DNA from: CAYTZO01 sp964442525
Lineage (GTDB): Bacteria; Patescibacteriota; Microgenomatia; UBA10105; UBA927
Length of the DNA: 64,000 nucleotides
Direction: 5' to 3'
Assembly: GCA_964442525.1 (NCBI GenBank)
Contig: CAYTZO010000002.1
Location: forward strand, 1 to 64,000
Below, in pieces: positions 1 to 9,826 of the stretch. How positions within the stretch are numbered: position 1 is the stretch's first letter; each line of letters begins with the position of its first letter. The notes under the pieces were generated by a model, which saw only the letters and a list, made by a program, of their open reading frames with translations, searched no databases and was not told where the DNA came from. Position numbers and translations under genes: made by a program.

Positions 1-1614
1 CAACAGGACGAATGGGCGATTTTGGGCAATACCATCTATGCCGACAAGGCGCAGCTTTCTCTTTTTGACCGGCTGTTTATTTATGAGCAAGATACCCATC
101 TTATTCCCTTAAGTAACGCGACAACGCTTGCTCTGTATCGGCTTTTCGGCGTTTGGTTTGCTCCGTGGGCGGCGGCGGCAATACTTTTTCAGGTCATCAA
201 TGCAGTTCTGGTCTCTATTCTTGCCCAAAAGCTTCTCCGTCACCGCATTGTAGCCGGCGGAGCCGGCGCGATATTTCTCCTAAACTCCATCAGCCATCAG
301 GCCGTAACGTGGCTCGCCACGACCGTAGGAACCGTAGGTTCGACGCTTTTTTTTCTCCTTTCTCTCATCGCGTTTGTTAATTATCTTGAGGAAAAGAAAC
401 CAAAGCTCATGGGACTTCTGACCGTGCTTTTTTTCCTTATTTCGCTTAGTTTTAAAGAGACGTCAATTTTCGGATTCATTTTGTTTCCGGCCTGGTTTTT
501 TATTCTGGCACGACCCAAATCGCTTAAAAAAATTCTATCACCCGCTCTTCTTATGGGTTTGGTTGCCGCCAGTTATGCAGCCGCCAGGGTATTTTTTCGC
601 GCTCTTAGCCCCCCGATTGCAGTGACCCCGGAGTTATCGCAAGCTCCTTTGGGGGCGTATATCTTTCGCTTGTTTGCCATTCCCGTGCGGGCCATCGCCC
701 AGAGTTTTGTACCGACTAAACTCATACTTTTGTTTTCCCGCGGGCTTATTTATCTCGCATACCCCCAGTTTCTCATCGCAGGCTCTCCCGATCCGTATGT
801 CGTAGAGAGCGCGGCGAGCGACATTATTTCGCTTCTGGCTGCCGCGGTCATCTTTTTGTTGTCTTTTGTGCTTTTGCGGATTTACATTGCCAAAAAGAAG
901 CGGGAGGTGGCGGTGGTCATTGTGCTCATGCTGGTTTCGATAGCCGCAAGCGCACTCCCGTTTCTGGTGGTTCCCGGAAAAGCAGGGTACAATGCGCTTT
1001 TGGACGGACGGCATCTTTACTTGACGGGCATTTTTTCTTCGATACTCCTTGCAGCAATCTGGTGGGGACTGTTTCTGCGGTTCGGAAAAAGGAAGGTCGC
1101 TTTTCTTATCCTAGGCGGTATTTTTCTCCTCAGTCTTGGCTACCATGCACTTAAAATCAGGCGTGACATTGCCTACCAGGTGGCAATCGGTCAACTGCGA
1201 AAATCAATTCTAGCCAAAATAATAACGTCCTACCCCGTGCTTCCTCAAAGAACCGTATTTTTTGTTGAGAGCGATGCTCCGTACTACGGATTGCCGTATG
1301 AGGAGCCAATCGTGCCGTTCCAGTCGGGGTTCGGGCAAGTGCTTTTGGTTTGGTATAATGCACGGGGGCAAAACCTTCCGGCGTGTTTTTTTGATAAAAA
1401 ATATCTCTATGTACTTTTGGAGGAGCGCTTCAAAGAATGCGAAGGGAGAGGATTCGGGTACTTTCGCAAAACGGCAACCTTTAATGAGAATCTAAAAAAG
1501 TATAAATTTAAGCCCGAGGAAGTTTTTGCCTTCCGCTTTACCTCGGCGACGAACGCGCTTGACGACATTACTATCCAAGTGAGACAGACGCTTGTCCGCT
1601 CCGGTCAGTTATGA
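1..1614 (+). CDS. GT-C-like multi-spanning membrane glycosyltransferase (5' partial)
   Basis: The reading frame is open from the first base, so the gene starts upstream of the window; the first in-frame start-like codon (TTG at 22) is probably internal. The visible 537 residues carry about ten hydrophobic segments and then a soluble tail of about 140 residues. The opening QQDEW resembles the acidic first-loop motif of GT-C transferases, which use polyprenyl-phosphate sugars outside the membrane. The layout resembles the C-terminal half of the protein at 15675-18698. It overlaps the next gene by 4 bp (ATGA). The family is inferred from topology and this motif; the substrate is unknown. Confidence 0.65.
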   Translation, partial: QQDEWAILGNTIYADKAQLSLFDRLFIYEQDTHLIPLSNATTLALYRLFGVWFAPWAAAAILFQVINAVLVSILAQKLLRHRIVAGGAGAIFLLNSISHQAVTWLATTVGTVGSTLFFLLSLIAFVNYLEEKKPKLMGLLTVLFFLISLSFKETSIFGFILFPAWFFILARPKSLKKILSPALLMGLVAASYAAARVFFRALSPPIAVTPELSQAPLGAYIFRLFAIPVRAIAQSFVPTKLILLFSRGLIYLAYPQFLIAGSPDPYVVESAASDIISLLAAAVIFLLSFVLLRIYIAKKKREVAVVIVLMLVSIAASALPFLVVPGKAGYNALLDGRHLYLTGIFSSILLAAIWWGLFLRFGKRKVAFLILGGIFLLSLGYHALKIRRDIAYQVAIGQLRKSILAKIITSYPVLPQRTVFFVESDAPYYGLPYEEPIVPFQSGFGQVLLVWYNARGQNLPACFFDKKYLYVLLEERFKECEGRGFGYFRKTATFNENLKKYKFKPEEVFAFRFTSATNALDDITIQVRQTLVRSGQL

Positions 1615-2462
1615 AAACAACGTTTCCCTTGGTTTCCGTAAATATTCGCACCTACAACTCCGCCAACACCCTGCCGGAAACACTGGAGTCGGTCAAAGGG
1701 CAGACGTATCCGAACGTTGAGATTGTTATCTCTGACGGTTTCAGTAAAGACGGCAGCGCGGGTATTGCAAGGCGCTATGGAGCGCGCGTTCACTACGCAG
1801 ACAAACTCGGTGACGCGCGGGCACAAAACTATAAAAACAGCCGGGGCGAATATGTCCTTTCTCTCGATTCCGACCAGGTTCTCGAACCCAAGGTTATTGA
1901 GGCGTGCGTGAAACTTTGCGAGTCAAAAGGATTCGATGCGGTGACTATTTCGGAAAAGTCTATAATTCAAAAAGGCACGCTTGTCGAGAAACTGATTGCC
2001 TACGACAAGTGGGTGATTGATAAAAACAGGGATGCAGATGCATTGTTTGGCACGGCATGTCCTCGCTTTTTCCGAAAGACCATTCTTTCAAAAGTCCATT
2101 GGCCCGAAAATCTTGCTGTTTTTGACGATACCATTCTTTACAATGAGCTGGTCCGCCGGGGAGCAAAAACCGCGTACCTGGCCAGTGCGTCTGTTCTGCA
2201 CCATGAGGTCTCGGACTGGTGGACTTTTATGAGAAAATTCTTTCGCTACGGGAAGGGATATTTTGGGGCGCTGCAAGTGCAACCGGGTGCCGTCGCGGCG
2301 CATTCTCTCCCCCGGCGATCGTACTTTACAAAACATGCGTTCACGAAACCCGCGTATTTTTTGGGACTCCTTGTCCTCTATGGGGTAAAAGTCGGGGCCG
2401 CGGGGCTTGGGGCCTCGGTTGGATTGGTTGAACACGCATTTTCCTCTCCATCAAAGCCATGA
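1611..2462 (+). CDS. Family 2 glycosyltransferase
   Basis: This 283-residue protein begins with a GT-A fold: VSVNIRTYNSANTL at the N-terminus, VIVISDGFSKDGS-type nucleotide-binding region near residue 40, and LSLDSDQ (DxD metal/nucleotide motif) near residue 85. A second acidic element (FDDTILYNELVRRG) follows near residue 168, and a C-terminal hydrophobic stretch may tether it to the membrane. It should transfer a sugar from a nucleotide donor to a lipid-linked acceptor at the cytoplasmic face. ATGA overlaps at both ends indicate translational coupling. Donor and acceptor cannot be read from sequence. Confidence 0.85.
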   Translation: MKTTFPLVSVNIRTYNSANTLPETLESVKGQTYPNVEIVISDGFSKDGSAGIARRYGARVHYADKLGDARAQNYKNSRGEYVLSLDSDQVLEPKVIEACVKLCESKGFDAVTISEKSIIQKGTLVEKLIAYDKWVIDKNRDADALFGTACPRFFRKTILSKVHWPENLAVFDDTILYNELVRRGAKTAYLASASVLHHEVSDWWTFMRKFFRYGKGYFGALQVQPGAVAAHSLPRRSYFTKHAFTKPAYFLGLLVLYGVKVGAAGLGASVGLVEHAFSSPSKP

Positions 2463-3112
2463 ACATACGCGAACTACTCATTACGTTAGGCGACTGGCAT
2501 TACTACGCAATGCTTTCGCGGGAACTTCATGGTATGCGGTCAGTATTGGATGTGGGATGTGGCAGTAATTCGCCGATCGCAAACGTACCAAAGACTTTTT
2601 ACTCAGTGGGCGTTGATATCCATAGGCCGAGTATCACCAAAAGCAGGGGGGAAAAAATCCACGACGTCTACAAAGTCGGCAATGTACTCTCCATCGATAC
2701 GTTATTTAAAAAAAAACAGTTCGATGCAGTGGTTGCCCTTGATGTCATTGAACATCTCCCGAAAGAAAAAGGCTGGGAATTGCTTCGAAAAATGAACGGG
2801 CTTGCAAAAAAAAGAATAATCCTTCTTACCCCAAATGGGTTTGTGCCCCAACATCCATATGACGGAAACACATTTCAGGAACATTTGTCTGGATGGACTG
2901 TCAAGGATTTTCGCTCTCGGAGCTATCGGGTTTATGGGATGAGAGGATTGAAGTGGTTACGCGGCGAATATGCCACGATTAAATGGAAACCATGGTTTTT
3001 TTGGGCGGGAATCTCTACTCTTTCGGAACTTTTTGTATTTTTTCTTCCGGGTCTTGCAAATCAGCTTTTGGTTGTGAAAGACCTTTCAGGGGAAGTTGGC
3101 CCATCTGCCTAA
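2459..3112 (+). CDS. Class I SAM-dependent methyltransferase
   Basis: A 217-residue protein with methyltransferase motif I (SVLDVGCGSNSP, about residues 29-40), an acidic residue ending strand 2 (VGVDIHRP) and motif IV/post-motif DAVVALDVIEHLPKE. The order fits the Methyltransf_11/23 families, which methylate small molecules or sugars. It is coupled by ATGA to the upstream GT2, so a glycan or glycolipid target is plausible but inferred. The C-terminus looks hydrophobic. Its last 98 bp overlap the convergent gene on the minus strand. Confidence 0.82.
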   Translation: MNIRELLITLGDWHYYAMLSRELHGMRSVLDVGCGSNSPIANVPKTFYSVGVDIHRPSITKSRGEKIHDVYKVGNVLSIDTLFKKKQFDAVVALDVIEHLPKEKGWELLRKMNGLAKKRIILLTPNGFVPQHPYDGNTFQEHLSGWTVKDFRSRSYRVYGMRGLKWLRGEYATIKWKPWFFWAGISTLSELFVFFLPGLANQLLVVKDLSGEVGPSA

Positions 3113-4283
3113 ATGCACGGGAGTACACATTGTGCCAGGTATTGTTTTTCGCAAACAGGATAGATTTCCGGAAAAAATCTTCGTATCGCTTTTTGTTTGA
3201 GAACAATTCTTCGATGCCCCAAGCCAGGGCACGAGGGTCGTCCCCCACAACAAGCCCGGCTCCAAAGTCTTTTATTTCCCGGCCTAAAGGAGGAACGGCA
3301 GTAGTGATAATTGGCAGTCCTGCCCCCATGTAGAGACGTAGTTTTGTCGCGTCACCATAGGCCCGGTGGGAACCTTTGAGTTTTCTGTACGGCGCAAGAC
3401 CGATCACATATCGATTAATGGAGGTCGAAAGTTTGATGACATCACCAATAAATCCGTGGAATGTGACCGAGGAGCCGAGGTCCAGTTTTTGGATCAGGGC
3501 CTGCACCCTCGCCTGATCTTTTCCGTTTGTGCCATAGATATGGAGCGTAACTTCCGGATACTTTTTTCTGATCAGCGCAACCGCCTCAACCGCAGCGTCC
3601 GGCCCGTTCCAAAGAGAAAGAGTCCCTGCGAATACCAGTGAAAACGGGATCCTTTTCCCGGGCGGGAGCGGGCAGATTTGTTGCGGGAAAAGCGCGTTTG
3701 GCACATGAATGAGGGGGGCGCACCTGGAAGACTCCAGTCCCGCCTTAATTCTTGCGGGCTGAAATGCTTTGGAGACATCCCAGATAAAATCGGCATGGTA
3801 ACAACAATAGCGATCGAGCCAAAGATAGACGGCGTTAACCGCCCCCTGTGAATAGCGGTTCGGTGAATAATCAGAGACGTAATACACGACGGTTTTGACA
3901 CGGCCGAGTCGTTTTAACATGATGCCGGCTAATGTATAAACCGACTCCAGGCCGATAAAGAGATCATAGTTTTTTCCCCGGCGGACGGCGAGCTCAAGAA
4001 CCGACAAAAAATCGCGAATTTTAAATAAGAGATGCGTCGCGTTGGTATTTTGAAGCCTAAGAAACGGCGAGAGTGCCATGCTTACCCAGGCCGTCATAGC
4101 CGTTTCTTCCACTTCAAAGCGAGTTATCACGTCGCTGCTGCCCGGATGCATGCCGTCAATAAGGTCGACATCCGCTTTTTGCCTCATCAAGAAGTCGGTG
4201 AGCGGCTCGATCATGCCGTTAATGGGCGTACGCCCGCCTTTGAGCCAGACGGAAAACGTCGCAAAAAGTATTTTTTTGGGCAT
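3015..4283 (-). CDS. Family 4 glycosyltransferase (GT-B)
   Basis: The gene encodes 422 residues from the ATG at 4283 (MPKKILFATFSVW). An in-frame ATG nine codons upstream is possible but would put the start inside the promoter. The N-domain contains LFIGLESVYTLAG; the C-domain has the donor-site pattern FAGTLSLWNGPDAAVEAV, VTLHIYGTNGKD and a region GDATKLRLYMGAGLPIITT before an acidic DFGAGLVV. It is the only minus-strand gene in the polysaccharide locus and diverges from the epimerase at 4334. A -10-like TACAAT (minus) lies 9 nt before the ATG. Its 3' end overlaps the methyltransferase gene. Confidence 0.82.
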   Translation of the reverse strand: MPKKILFATFSVWLKGGRTPINGMIEPLTDFLMRQKADVDLIDGMHPGSSDVITRFEVEETAMTAWVSMALSPFLRLQNTNATHLLFKIRDFLSVLELAVRRGKNYDLFIGLESVYTLAGIMLKRLGRVKTVVYYVSDYSPNRYSQGAVNAVYLWLDRYCCYHADFIWDVSKAFQPARIKAGLESSRCAPLIHVPNALFPQQICPLPPGKRIPFSLVFAGTLSLWNGPDAAVEAVALIRKKYPEVTLHIYGTNGKDQARVQALIQKLDLGSSVTFHGFIGDVIKLSTSINRYVIGLAPYRKLKGSHRAYGDATKLRLYMGAGLPIITTAVPPLGREIKDFGAGLVVGDDPRALAWGIEELFSNKKRYEDFFRKSILFAKNNTWHNVYSRAFRQMGQLPLKGLSQPKADLQDPEEKIQKVPKE

Positions 4284-4293
4284 AGCAGAAGCA

Positions 4294-4324
4294 TTGTACA
4301 ACAGTCTCATCTTTGCGGTAAAAT
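4294..4324. promoter_or_regulatory. Divergent -10 elements between a GT4 gene and an epimerase gene
   Basis: On the plus strand TAAAAT (4319-4324) lies 9 nt before the ATG at 4334. On the minus strand TACAAT (complement of 4293-4298) lies 9 nt before the ATG at 4283. Neither start has a Shine-Dalgarno sequence. Convincing -35 boxes are not obvious, so this rests on the -10 positions and the repeated layout elsewhere in the window. Confidence 0.5.
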
Positions 4325-4333
4325 ACCATTGAT

Positions 4334-5389
4334 ATGAAAAAGGTTAAAAAAGCGCTTATTACCGGTTCAGCAGGTCTTATCGGTTCAGAATCCGTCCGGT
4401 TTTTTTGTGAGTCGGGGTTTGACGTCGTTGGTATTGATAACGACATGCGTTCGTATTTTTTCGGGAAAGGTGCAAGTACGGCGTGGAACAGAAAGCGATT
4501 AGAGGACTCGTACAAAAATTATAAGCATTTTAACGTTGATATAAGGGATCTGAGAACCCTTGAAAACATTTTTGGCAGGCACCCGTTTGATCTTATTATC
4601 CACACTGCCGCACAACCCTCCCATGACTGGGCAGCGCGTGAGCCGCTTACGGATTTTTCGATCAATGCCGTCGGTACGCTTAACATGCTGGAAATGTACA
4701 GAAAATATTGTCCCAATGCAGTGTTTATTTTTACGTCAACCAATAAAGTCTATGGCGATAGACCAAACAGCCTGCCTTTTGTGGAAGAGGATACCCGCTG
4801 GGAACTCCCGAAAAATCATCCGCTCTCCCGGGGCATTGACGAACACATGAGCATTGACGATACGCTCCACAGCATATTTGGAGCTTCCAAGGTGGCTGCC
4901 GATGTCATGGTGCAGGAATACGGCAGATATTTTGGGCTCGCCGCAGGGGTGTTCCGCGGGGGGTGCCTTACCGGTTCCTCTCACTCGGGAGCTGAACTCC
5001 ATGGGTTTCTGGCGTACCTTGTGCAGTGTATCGTTACCGGTCGGCCCTATACCATTTATGGGTATAAAGGTAAACAGGTTCGGGATAATATCCATTCCTC
5101 GGACGTGGTTGCGGCATTCTACCGTTTTTATCAGAAACCGCGGCCGGGTGAAGTTTATAACATCGGCGGCGGCCGGTATTCAAACGTGTCCATCCGGGAG
5201 GCAATTGCGCTCATAGAAAAGCGGACAGGAAAAAAGGCTCAGATTGTCTACAACAAAAAAAACAGAATCGGCGATCACATGTGGTACATTACCGATCTCA
5301 CCAAACTCATGACCCATTTTCCGGGATGGAGCATAACAAAAAACACCGAGGCTATTGTCGATGAGCTTATCGGAAATGTTCATATCTGA
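4334..5389 (+). CDS. NAD-dependent epimerase, CDP-paratose 2-epimerase (tyvelose epimerase)-like
   Basis: A 351-residue extended short-chain dehydrogenase. The Rossmann signature is TGSAGLIGS (residues 10-18). The stretch [15 protein letters not shown], the [10 protein letters not shown] block and the YxxxK-type catalytic segment near FGASKVAA follow the pattern of CDP-paratose/tyvelose epimerases rather than GalE; the catalytic Tyr of the classical YxxxK is replaced by Phe here (FGASK). It would make a 3,6-dideoxyhexose or related nucleotide sugar for the surrounding transferases. It forms a tandem pair with the paralogous gene 14 bp downstream. The exact substrate is not proven. Confidence 0.78.
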   Translation: MKKVKKALITGSAGLIGSESVRFFCESGFDVVGIDNDMRSYFFGKGASTAWNRKRLEDSYKNYKHFNVDIRDLRTLENIFGRHPFDLIIHTAAQPSHDWAAREPLTDFSINAVGTLNMLEMYRKYCPNAVFIFTSTNKVYGDRPNSLPFVEEDTRWELPKNHPLSRGIDEHMSIDDTLHSIFGASKVAADVMVQEYGRYFGLAAGVFRGGCLTGSSHSGAELHGFLAYLVQCIVTGRPYTIYGYKGKQVRDNIHSSDVVAAFYRFYQKPRPGEVYNIGGGRYSNVSIREAIALIEKRTGKKAQIVYNKKNRIGDHMWYITDLTKLMTHFPGWSITKNTEAIVDELIGNVHI

Positions 5390-5403
5390 GATAAGAAAAT
5401 AGT

Positions 5404-6471
5404 ATGAAATATAGACATATTTTGGTGACCGGAGGAGCTGGGTTTGTCGGGTCGACACTTGCAATAAATCTCAAAAAACATTTTCCCGGTATTTCGGTCA
5501 CGGCACTGGATAATTTGAGCCGCCGCGGATCGGAGCTTATTCTGCCGAGACTCGGCGAGCACGGGGTGCTTTTCCGCTATGGAGACGTGCGAAAGAGCGA
5601 GGATCTCGATATAAAGCCGGTTGATCTTATCTTAGAGTGCTCGGCAGAACCGTCCGTACTCGGCGGAATTACCTCATCTCCCCGGTATCTCGTAGAAACC
5701 AATCTGACCGGAGCTTTCAATTGTTTTGAACTGGCTCGCAGACGCGGGGCAGATGTCATATTTTTATCTACGAGCAGAATCTATCCGGTAGACAAACTCA
5801 ACAGCCTCCGCTACCGGGAGAGGGAAACGAGATTTGAGTTGGCGGGTGAACAGCGTGTCGCTGGAGGCAGCAGTAAAGGAATAAGCGAAGCATTTCCGCT
5901 CGAGGGGGTTCGGACGCTCTATGGAGCCACGAAGCTCGCAGCGGAGCTTTTGCTCGCAGAATACTGCCATAACTACAACATTCACGCAGTGATTGATCGG
6001 TTCGGAGTAATTGCAGGCCCCTGGCAGATGGGAAGGGTCGATCAGGGGTTTATCGCGTTGTGGGTAGCACACCACGTGTACGCAAAAGCGCTTCGGTATA
6101 TTGGTTTTGGGGGAAAGGGGAAACAGGTGCGTGACGTCGTTCACGTTGAGGATGTTTTTGATCTTATAAAGATCCAAATGGCAAATCTTGAAACATATAA
6201 AGCAGACGTGTATAACTGCGGAGGCGGGAAGGATAACAGCGTGTCTCTTCTCGAGCTTACCCAGCTTTGTCAGACGATTGGTTCTTCTCACGTACCAACC
6301 GAAGCGGGCAGGACAGAACGATCGGGCGACGTCCGAATCTATGTATCCGACACGACAAAGGTCACGGAAAAAACTCATTGGAAACCAAAAAGAACGATTG
6401 CAACCATTGTGGAAGAAACCTACCGGTGGGTGAGTGATAATAGAGGCATATTAGAGCGCGTTCTTGAATAG
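5404..6471 (+). CDS. NAD-dependent nucleotide-sugar epimerase/dehydratase (paralogue of the preceding gene)
   Basis: The protein is 355 residues with a Rossmann loop VTGGAGFVGS (residues 8-17), an acidic residue closing strand 2 (ALDNLSRRG), and a catalytic YGATKLAAE element. The ECSAEPSVLGG and LSTSRIYPVDKLN blocks align in position with [10 protein letters not shown] and [13 protein letters not shown] of the upstream paralogue, placing it in the same CDP-paratose-epimerase-like branch. A later GGKGKQVRDVVHVEDV block is typical of these epimerases. The pair may catalyse successive steps or act as a heteromer; both are inference. Confidence 0.75.
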   Translation: MKYRHILVTGGAGFVGSTLAINLKKHFPGISVTALDNLSRRGSELILPRLGEHGVLFRYGDVRKSEDLDIKPVDLILECSAEPSVLGGITSSPRYLVETNLTGAFNCFELARRRGADVIFLSTSRIYPVDKLNSLRYRERETRFELAGEQRVAGGSSKGISEAFPLEGVRTLYGATKLAAELLLAEYCHNYNIHAVIDRFGVIAGPWQMGRVDQGFIALWVAHHVYAKALRYIGFGGKGKQVRDVVHVEDVFDLIKIQMANLETYKADVYNCGGGKDNSVSLLELTQLCQTIGSSHVPTEAGRTERSGDVRIYVSDTTKVTEKTHWKPKRTIATIVEETYRWVSDNRGILERVLE

Positions 6472-6475
6472 GACT

Positions 6476-9400
6476 ATGCGCAAAATTTCGCGGGAATTTG
6501 TCAGGGACATAGCCGTTATTTTTTTCTTGAGCTTGACGCCGCTCCTGTGGTTTCGACCGGGAATGCTCTTTGTTGGGCACGATCTGGTTGCGCCTCTGAA
6601 TCCGCAGGTTTTCCTTGCTGGCAGGCTTTTCACCTGGATTAATCAATTTTTTGGGCAGAGCCAAGCACTCATTCTCGGAACAATTCCAATACATTTTCTC
6701 GATGCCATACCGTCTTTTCTGGGATTCGGCGTTGAAACGGGACAAAAAATCGTCTACGTGGTGTGGTTTTTTTTCATTGGGACTTCGGCGTATGTCCTTG
6801 GACACGTGTTGCGGCCGAAAAGCAGCATCTTCAAACTGACCGCGGCGATTCTCTATCAATTTAACTTTTTTATTCTGCAGGCGTGGTGGATTGCGGAAAA
6901 GAGCAAGTTCTCAGCCTATATCGCAGCGCCGCTTCTTCTGGCCGTGTTTCTTCTCGTCGAGACGGGGAGTATCTCGGTCATAACCGGGGCAATACTGGGT
7001 GGATTTATCCTGTTTTTCTTTAACGCGGGAGGCGTTTTTGGACTGCCGTTGTTTGGCGGAGGCTTTGTCATACTGGGTTCATTCATCCTGTTTTCTCTTA
7101 TCGAACACTGGTATGAGCGAAATATGGAGGGCGTCAAAAGAATTATTCTTCTCACGACGACCCTGTTGGTTTTTGGACTTGCCCTAAACGCATATTTTGT
7201 GTTGCCGGCCGTCATAAAAATACGGTCCCCTCAGGCACCGGACGTTGCCCAAATAGGCGGAGTATCGGGTGTCCTGAGTTGGGCAAGCGAGATAAGCGCA
7301 AACACGAGTTTTCTTAACCTCATGAGACTCCAGGGGATACCGGATTGGTATGACAATCCCCAACACCCCTATGCGAAGGCGTTTCTGACGAGTCCGATGC
7401 TTATAGCAGTGAGTTTTATTTGGCCCCTTTTGTCGTTTGCCGCTCTTTTTGTCGTAAACGACCGGAAATCTCAGAGAATCACGCTCTACCTGTTCCTTGT
7501 TTATCTCTTGGGGATGTTTTTTGCCGCCGGCACCCATCCGCCGCTCGGTTTTCTCTACGGGATGCTTATGGAAAAAATACCGGGCTTTTTCGTTTTTCGG
7601 ACTCCCTACTATAAATTTGTCTCTGCAGTCTTTTTTGCCGGCGCATTCCTTGCGGCTTTTGTGATTGACAGCATGCCCAAACAAGTCCGGCGCGGCGCCT
7701 TTGTCTTTTTTGCTGCGGTGGTCCTGGGGTATCATTTTCCGTACTTCAAAGGAGATTTTTTCCAGTGGCGTGCCGGATATTCAACCAGGCTTGCGGTGCC
7801 GCAGTACGTATTTGACTTTGGATCGTGGCTCAATAACAAAGAAAAGAACGTTCGGGTTCTTATGCTTCCTCCAGACAGCCCGGACCTGGGGTACGGGCTT
7901 TACCGGTGGGGATATCTGAGTTTTCAGGCGATTCCCACGCTTCTGAGCAACAACTCCGTCGTTGTAAACAATGACAAGCTAAATGAAGACGAGCGTAGCC
8001 TTGTGATGGCCCTTTATAATGCAATTCTCCTGGGCAATAAAGAGGGCGTGGCAAAACTGACTTCGACCCTGGGGATTACGAATATCCTTCTGACACGCGA
8101 CGCGGCAGGAGATGTGAAAACGTCCATTCCGCTTGACGTCTCTGCCTATGAGAAAGGTTTGAATGCAACGGGGTTGTTTACGCTGGAAAAACGGTTTGGT
8201 CAGTGGGACGTCTATGCCCGAAAGGAGGGAAGGTCTGATGAATTTTTCCTCGTCACTCCTAACCCCGCCATAGTGGATGGTAGCTTAAATGACGCTGCGC
8301 TTTTTATCCCGAAGCTATCATCACGTGATTTTATCGGCAGCGGCCAGGGGGGCATTTCAGATCTGGGCACCGGAGAGAGAATAATTGTTCCAACCTGCTT
8401 GACGTGTCCGAAGAAAAACAGGCCAACCGTCGTATTTCCGGACAGAAATATTCTCCCCGGCGACCCCTTTTACTCATTGGTACTTCTGGCAGAACGGTTA
8501 AAACGGCCGCCCGATGATCCAAAGGGTGCCATCTATAATGCGCTGGGCATCAGTCTCAAACGGGTGAGCGAGATAAATCAAATGATATTTGAAAAGAAAC
8601 TCCTGACACAAGAAGTGATCGATCGTTACACAAGCATTCTTGAGCATATACGGGATGACTTTCAGAAACTGCCGACCGCAAAAGACAAATACGAAGTGGC
8701 AAGCGATGTACGGGACTATATGCGTGCGCAGCGCAGTTTGCTTATGATAAACACAGGCACGATTGTAACCAATGGTTCTCAGACGATTCTCTCAAGCGCT
8801 CTGTTCTCGGCGATTTCGGCGGTGGACAAACTCCTGGAGCCATACGTCTCGCTTATTGACAATCCGGCCAAAAGGCTCTATCAGTTTGAAGTTGCCAATC
8901 CTGCATCCTTTGAGTTTTCTCTCTATACGGAAGATGAGAAACAACTACTTCTTAACCCTGCGTTTCTTCGCATAAACCTTGATGGTTCCGTTGATCTAAA
9001 ACCAAATGAAAGGGGCAGCTCCCGAGACAACCTGATTTCTTTCGGAGAAGCCAAGCTGGACCCCGGTAAGCATGAATTAACTCTGTCACTTCCCCCCTCC
9101 CTAGAGGCTACATATCCCTTGCTGCCAATAGAGACAGAGTTTAGTCAAAAAGAAGGAAATAGTTGTTTTGGCATGAGGAGCACCGGCCTTGCGGGGAAGA
9201 AGCTTTACAATGTGAGACTCGGATATAGGAACGATTTTTCCCAGAATCTTCTCTTTTTTATCTGGGAAGGAGCAGGGCAGAAGGAGCGTCTTCTCGCCGC
9301 AGGGAGACTTCCGTCAGGTCTTATAGAGGATGAGAAACAGCAACTGGTGCAGATGTCTCCTGATGCAGGTCGCCTGACCGTAGCAATTTGCGCGCCGAAT

Positions 9401-9826
9401 TTGACGAGCGAAAGAATTAAAAAGCAATTTACTCTCACCATGAGTGAGGTAGTAGAGCCGCGCATTGTAGTCTCTTCGACCAAAAATCAACCGGAAACAC
9501 CGCGGGCCGCTTCTTATATATCCGAATCGCCGACCCGGTATCGCCTGTCTCTTCCGGCGGAGACTAGCTCACCGACCCTCCTCGTGTTTTCTGAGCGGTT
9601 CGATCCATGGTGGGAGCTAAAAGGAACGGATGCGAAACACATTCGGGTGAACGGGTATGCAAATGGTTGGATTCTTCCGAAATCCCCCAATCGCTCTCTC
9701 GTTCTTGAGTATAAAGGGGAACGATACTTTTTCTGGGGTATTGGCATAAGTGCTTTTACTTTTTTCGTGGGCGGGGCAGTTCTTTTGGGGAAAAGTCGGC
9801 TGAGAAGGAGACCGTATGATAAATAG
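6476..9826 (+). CDS. Large GT-C-like membrane protein (AftD/DUF3367- or YfhO-like architecture)
   Basis: The start is placed at ATG 6476, preceded by AGGACT; an in-frame TTG lies four codons upstream inside the previous gene's end. The 1116-residue product has about twelve transmembrane segments in residues 1-410, with the first-loop acidic motif VGHDLVAPLNP, then a long extracytoplasmic region and a last membrane helix near the C-terminus. The FDPWWELK and VLEYKGERYFFWG stretches resemble the C-terminal module of YfhO/DUF3367 proteins. These are membrane glycosyltransferases using polyprenyl-phosphate donors. No soluble domain of known function was recognised in residues 420-1000. Confidence 0.6.
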   Translation: MRKISREFVRDIAVIFFLSLTPLLWFRPGMLFVGHDLVAPLNPQVFLAGRLFTWINQFFGQSQALILGTIPIHFLDAIPSFLGFGVETGQKIVYVVWFFFIGTSAYVLGHVLRPKSSIFKLTAAILYQFNFFILQAWWIAEKSKFSAYIAAPLLLAVFLLVETGSISVITGAILGGFILFFFNAGGVFGLPLFGGGFVILGSFILFSLIEHWYERNMEGVKRIILLTTTLLVFGLALNAYFVLPAVIKIRSPQAPDVAQIGGVSGVLSWASEISANTSFLNLMRLQGIPDWYDNPQHPYAKAFLTSPMLIAVSFIWPLLSFAALFVVNDRKSQRITLYLFLVYLLGMFFAAGTHPPLGFLYGMLMEKIPGFFVFRTPYYKFVSAVFFAGAFLAAFVIDSMPKQVRRGAFVFFAAVVLGYHFPYFKGDFFQWRAGYSTRLAVPQYVFDFGSWLNNKEKNVRVLMLPPDSPDLGYGLYRWGYLSFQAIPTLLSNNSVVVNNDKLNEDERSLVMALYNAILLGNKEGVAKLTSTLGITNILLTRDAAGDVKTSIPLDVSAYEKGLNATGLFTLEKRFGQWDVYARKEGRSDEFFLVTPNPAIVDGSLNDAALFIPKLSSRDFIGSGQGGISDLGTGERIIVPTCLTCPKKNRPTVVFPDRNILPGDPFYSLVLLAERLKRPPDDPKGAIYNALGISLKRVSEINQMIFEKKLLTQEVIDRYTSILEHIRDDFQKLPTAKDKYEVASDVRDYMRAQRSLLMINTGTIVTNGSQTILSSALFSAISAVDKLLEPYVSLIDNPAKRLYQFEVANPASFEFSLYTEDEKQLLLNPAFLRINLDGSVDLKPNERGSSRDNLISFGEAKLDPGKHELTLSLPPSLEATYPLLPIETEFSQKEGNSCFGMRSTGLAGKKLYNVRLGYRNDFSQNLLFFIWEGAGQKERLLAAGRLPSGLIEDEKQQLVQMSPDAGRLTVAICAPNLTSERIKKQFTLTMSEVVEPRIVVSSTKNQPETPRAASYISESPTRYRLSLPAETSSPTLLVFSERFDPWWELKGTDAKHIRVNGYANGWILPKSPNRSLVLEYKGERYFFWGIGISAFTFFVGGAVLLGKSRLRRRPYDK

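Noticed and set aside
5764..6378. Minus-strand open frame of 204 codons opposite the second epimerase
   Set aside because: Antisense to a convincing dehydrogenase gene, no recognisable motifs and many Cys/His residues in a random-looking arrangement.
6464..6476. TTG at 6464 as the start of the large GT-C gene
   Set aside because: It lies before the stop of the preceding gene and lacks a ribosome binding site; ATG 6476 has AGGACT at suitable distance.
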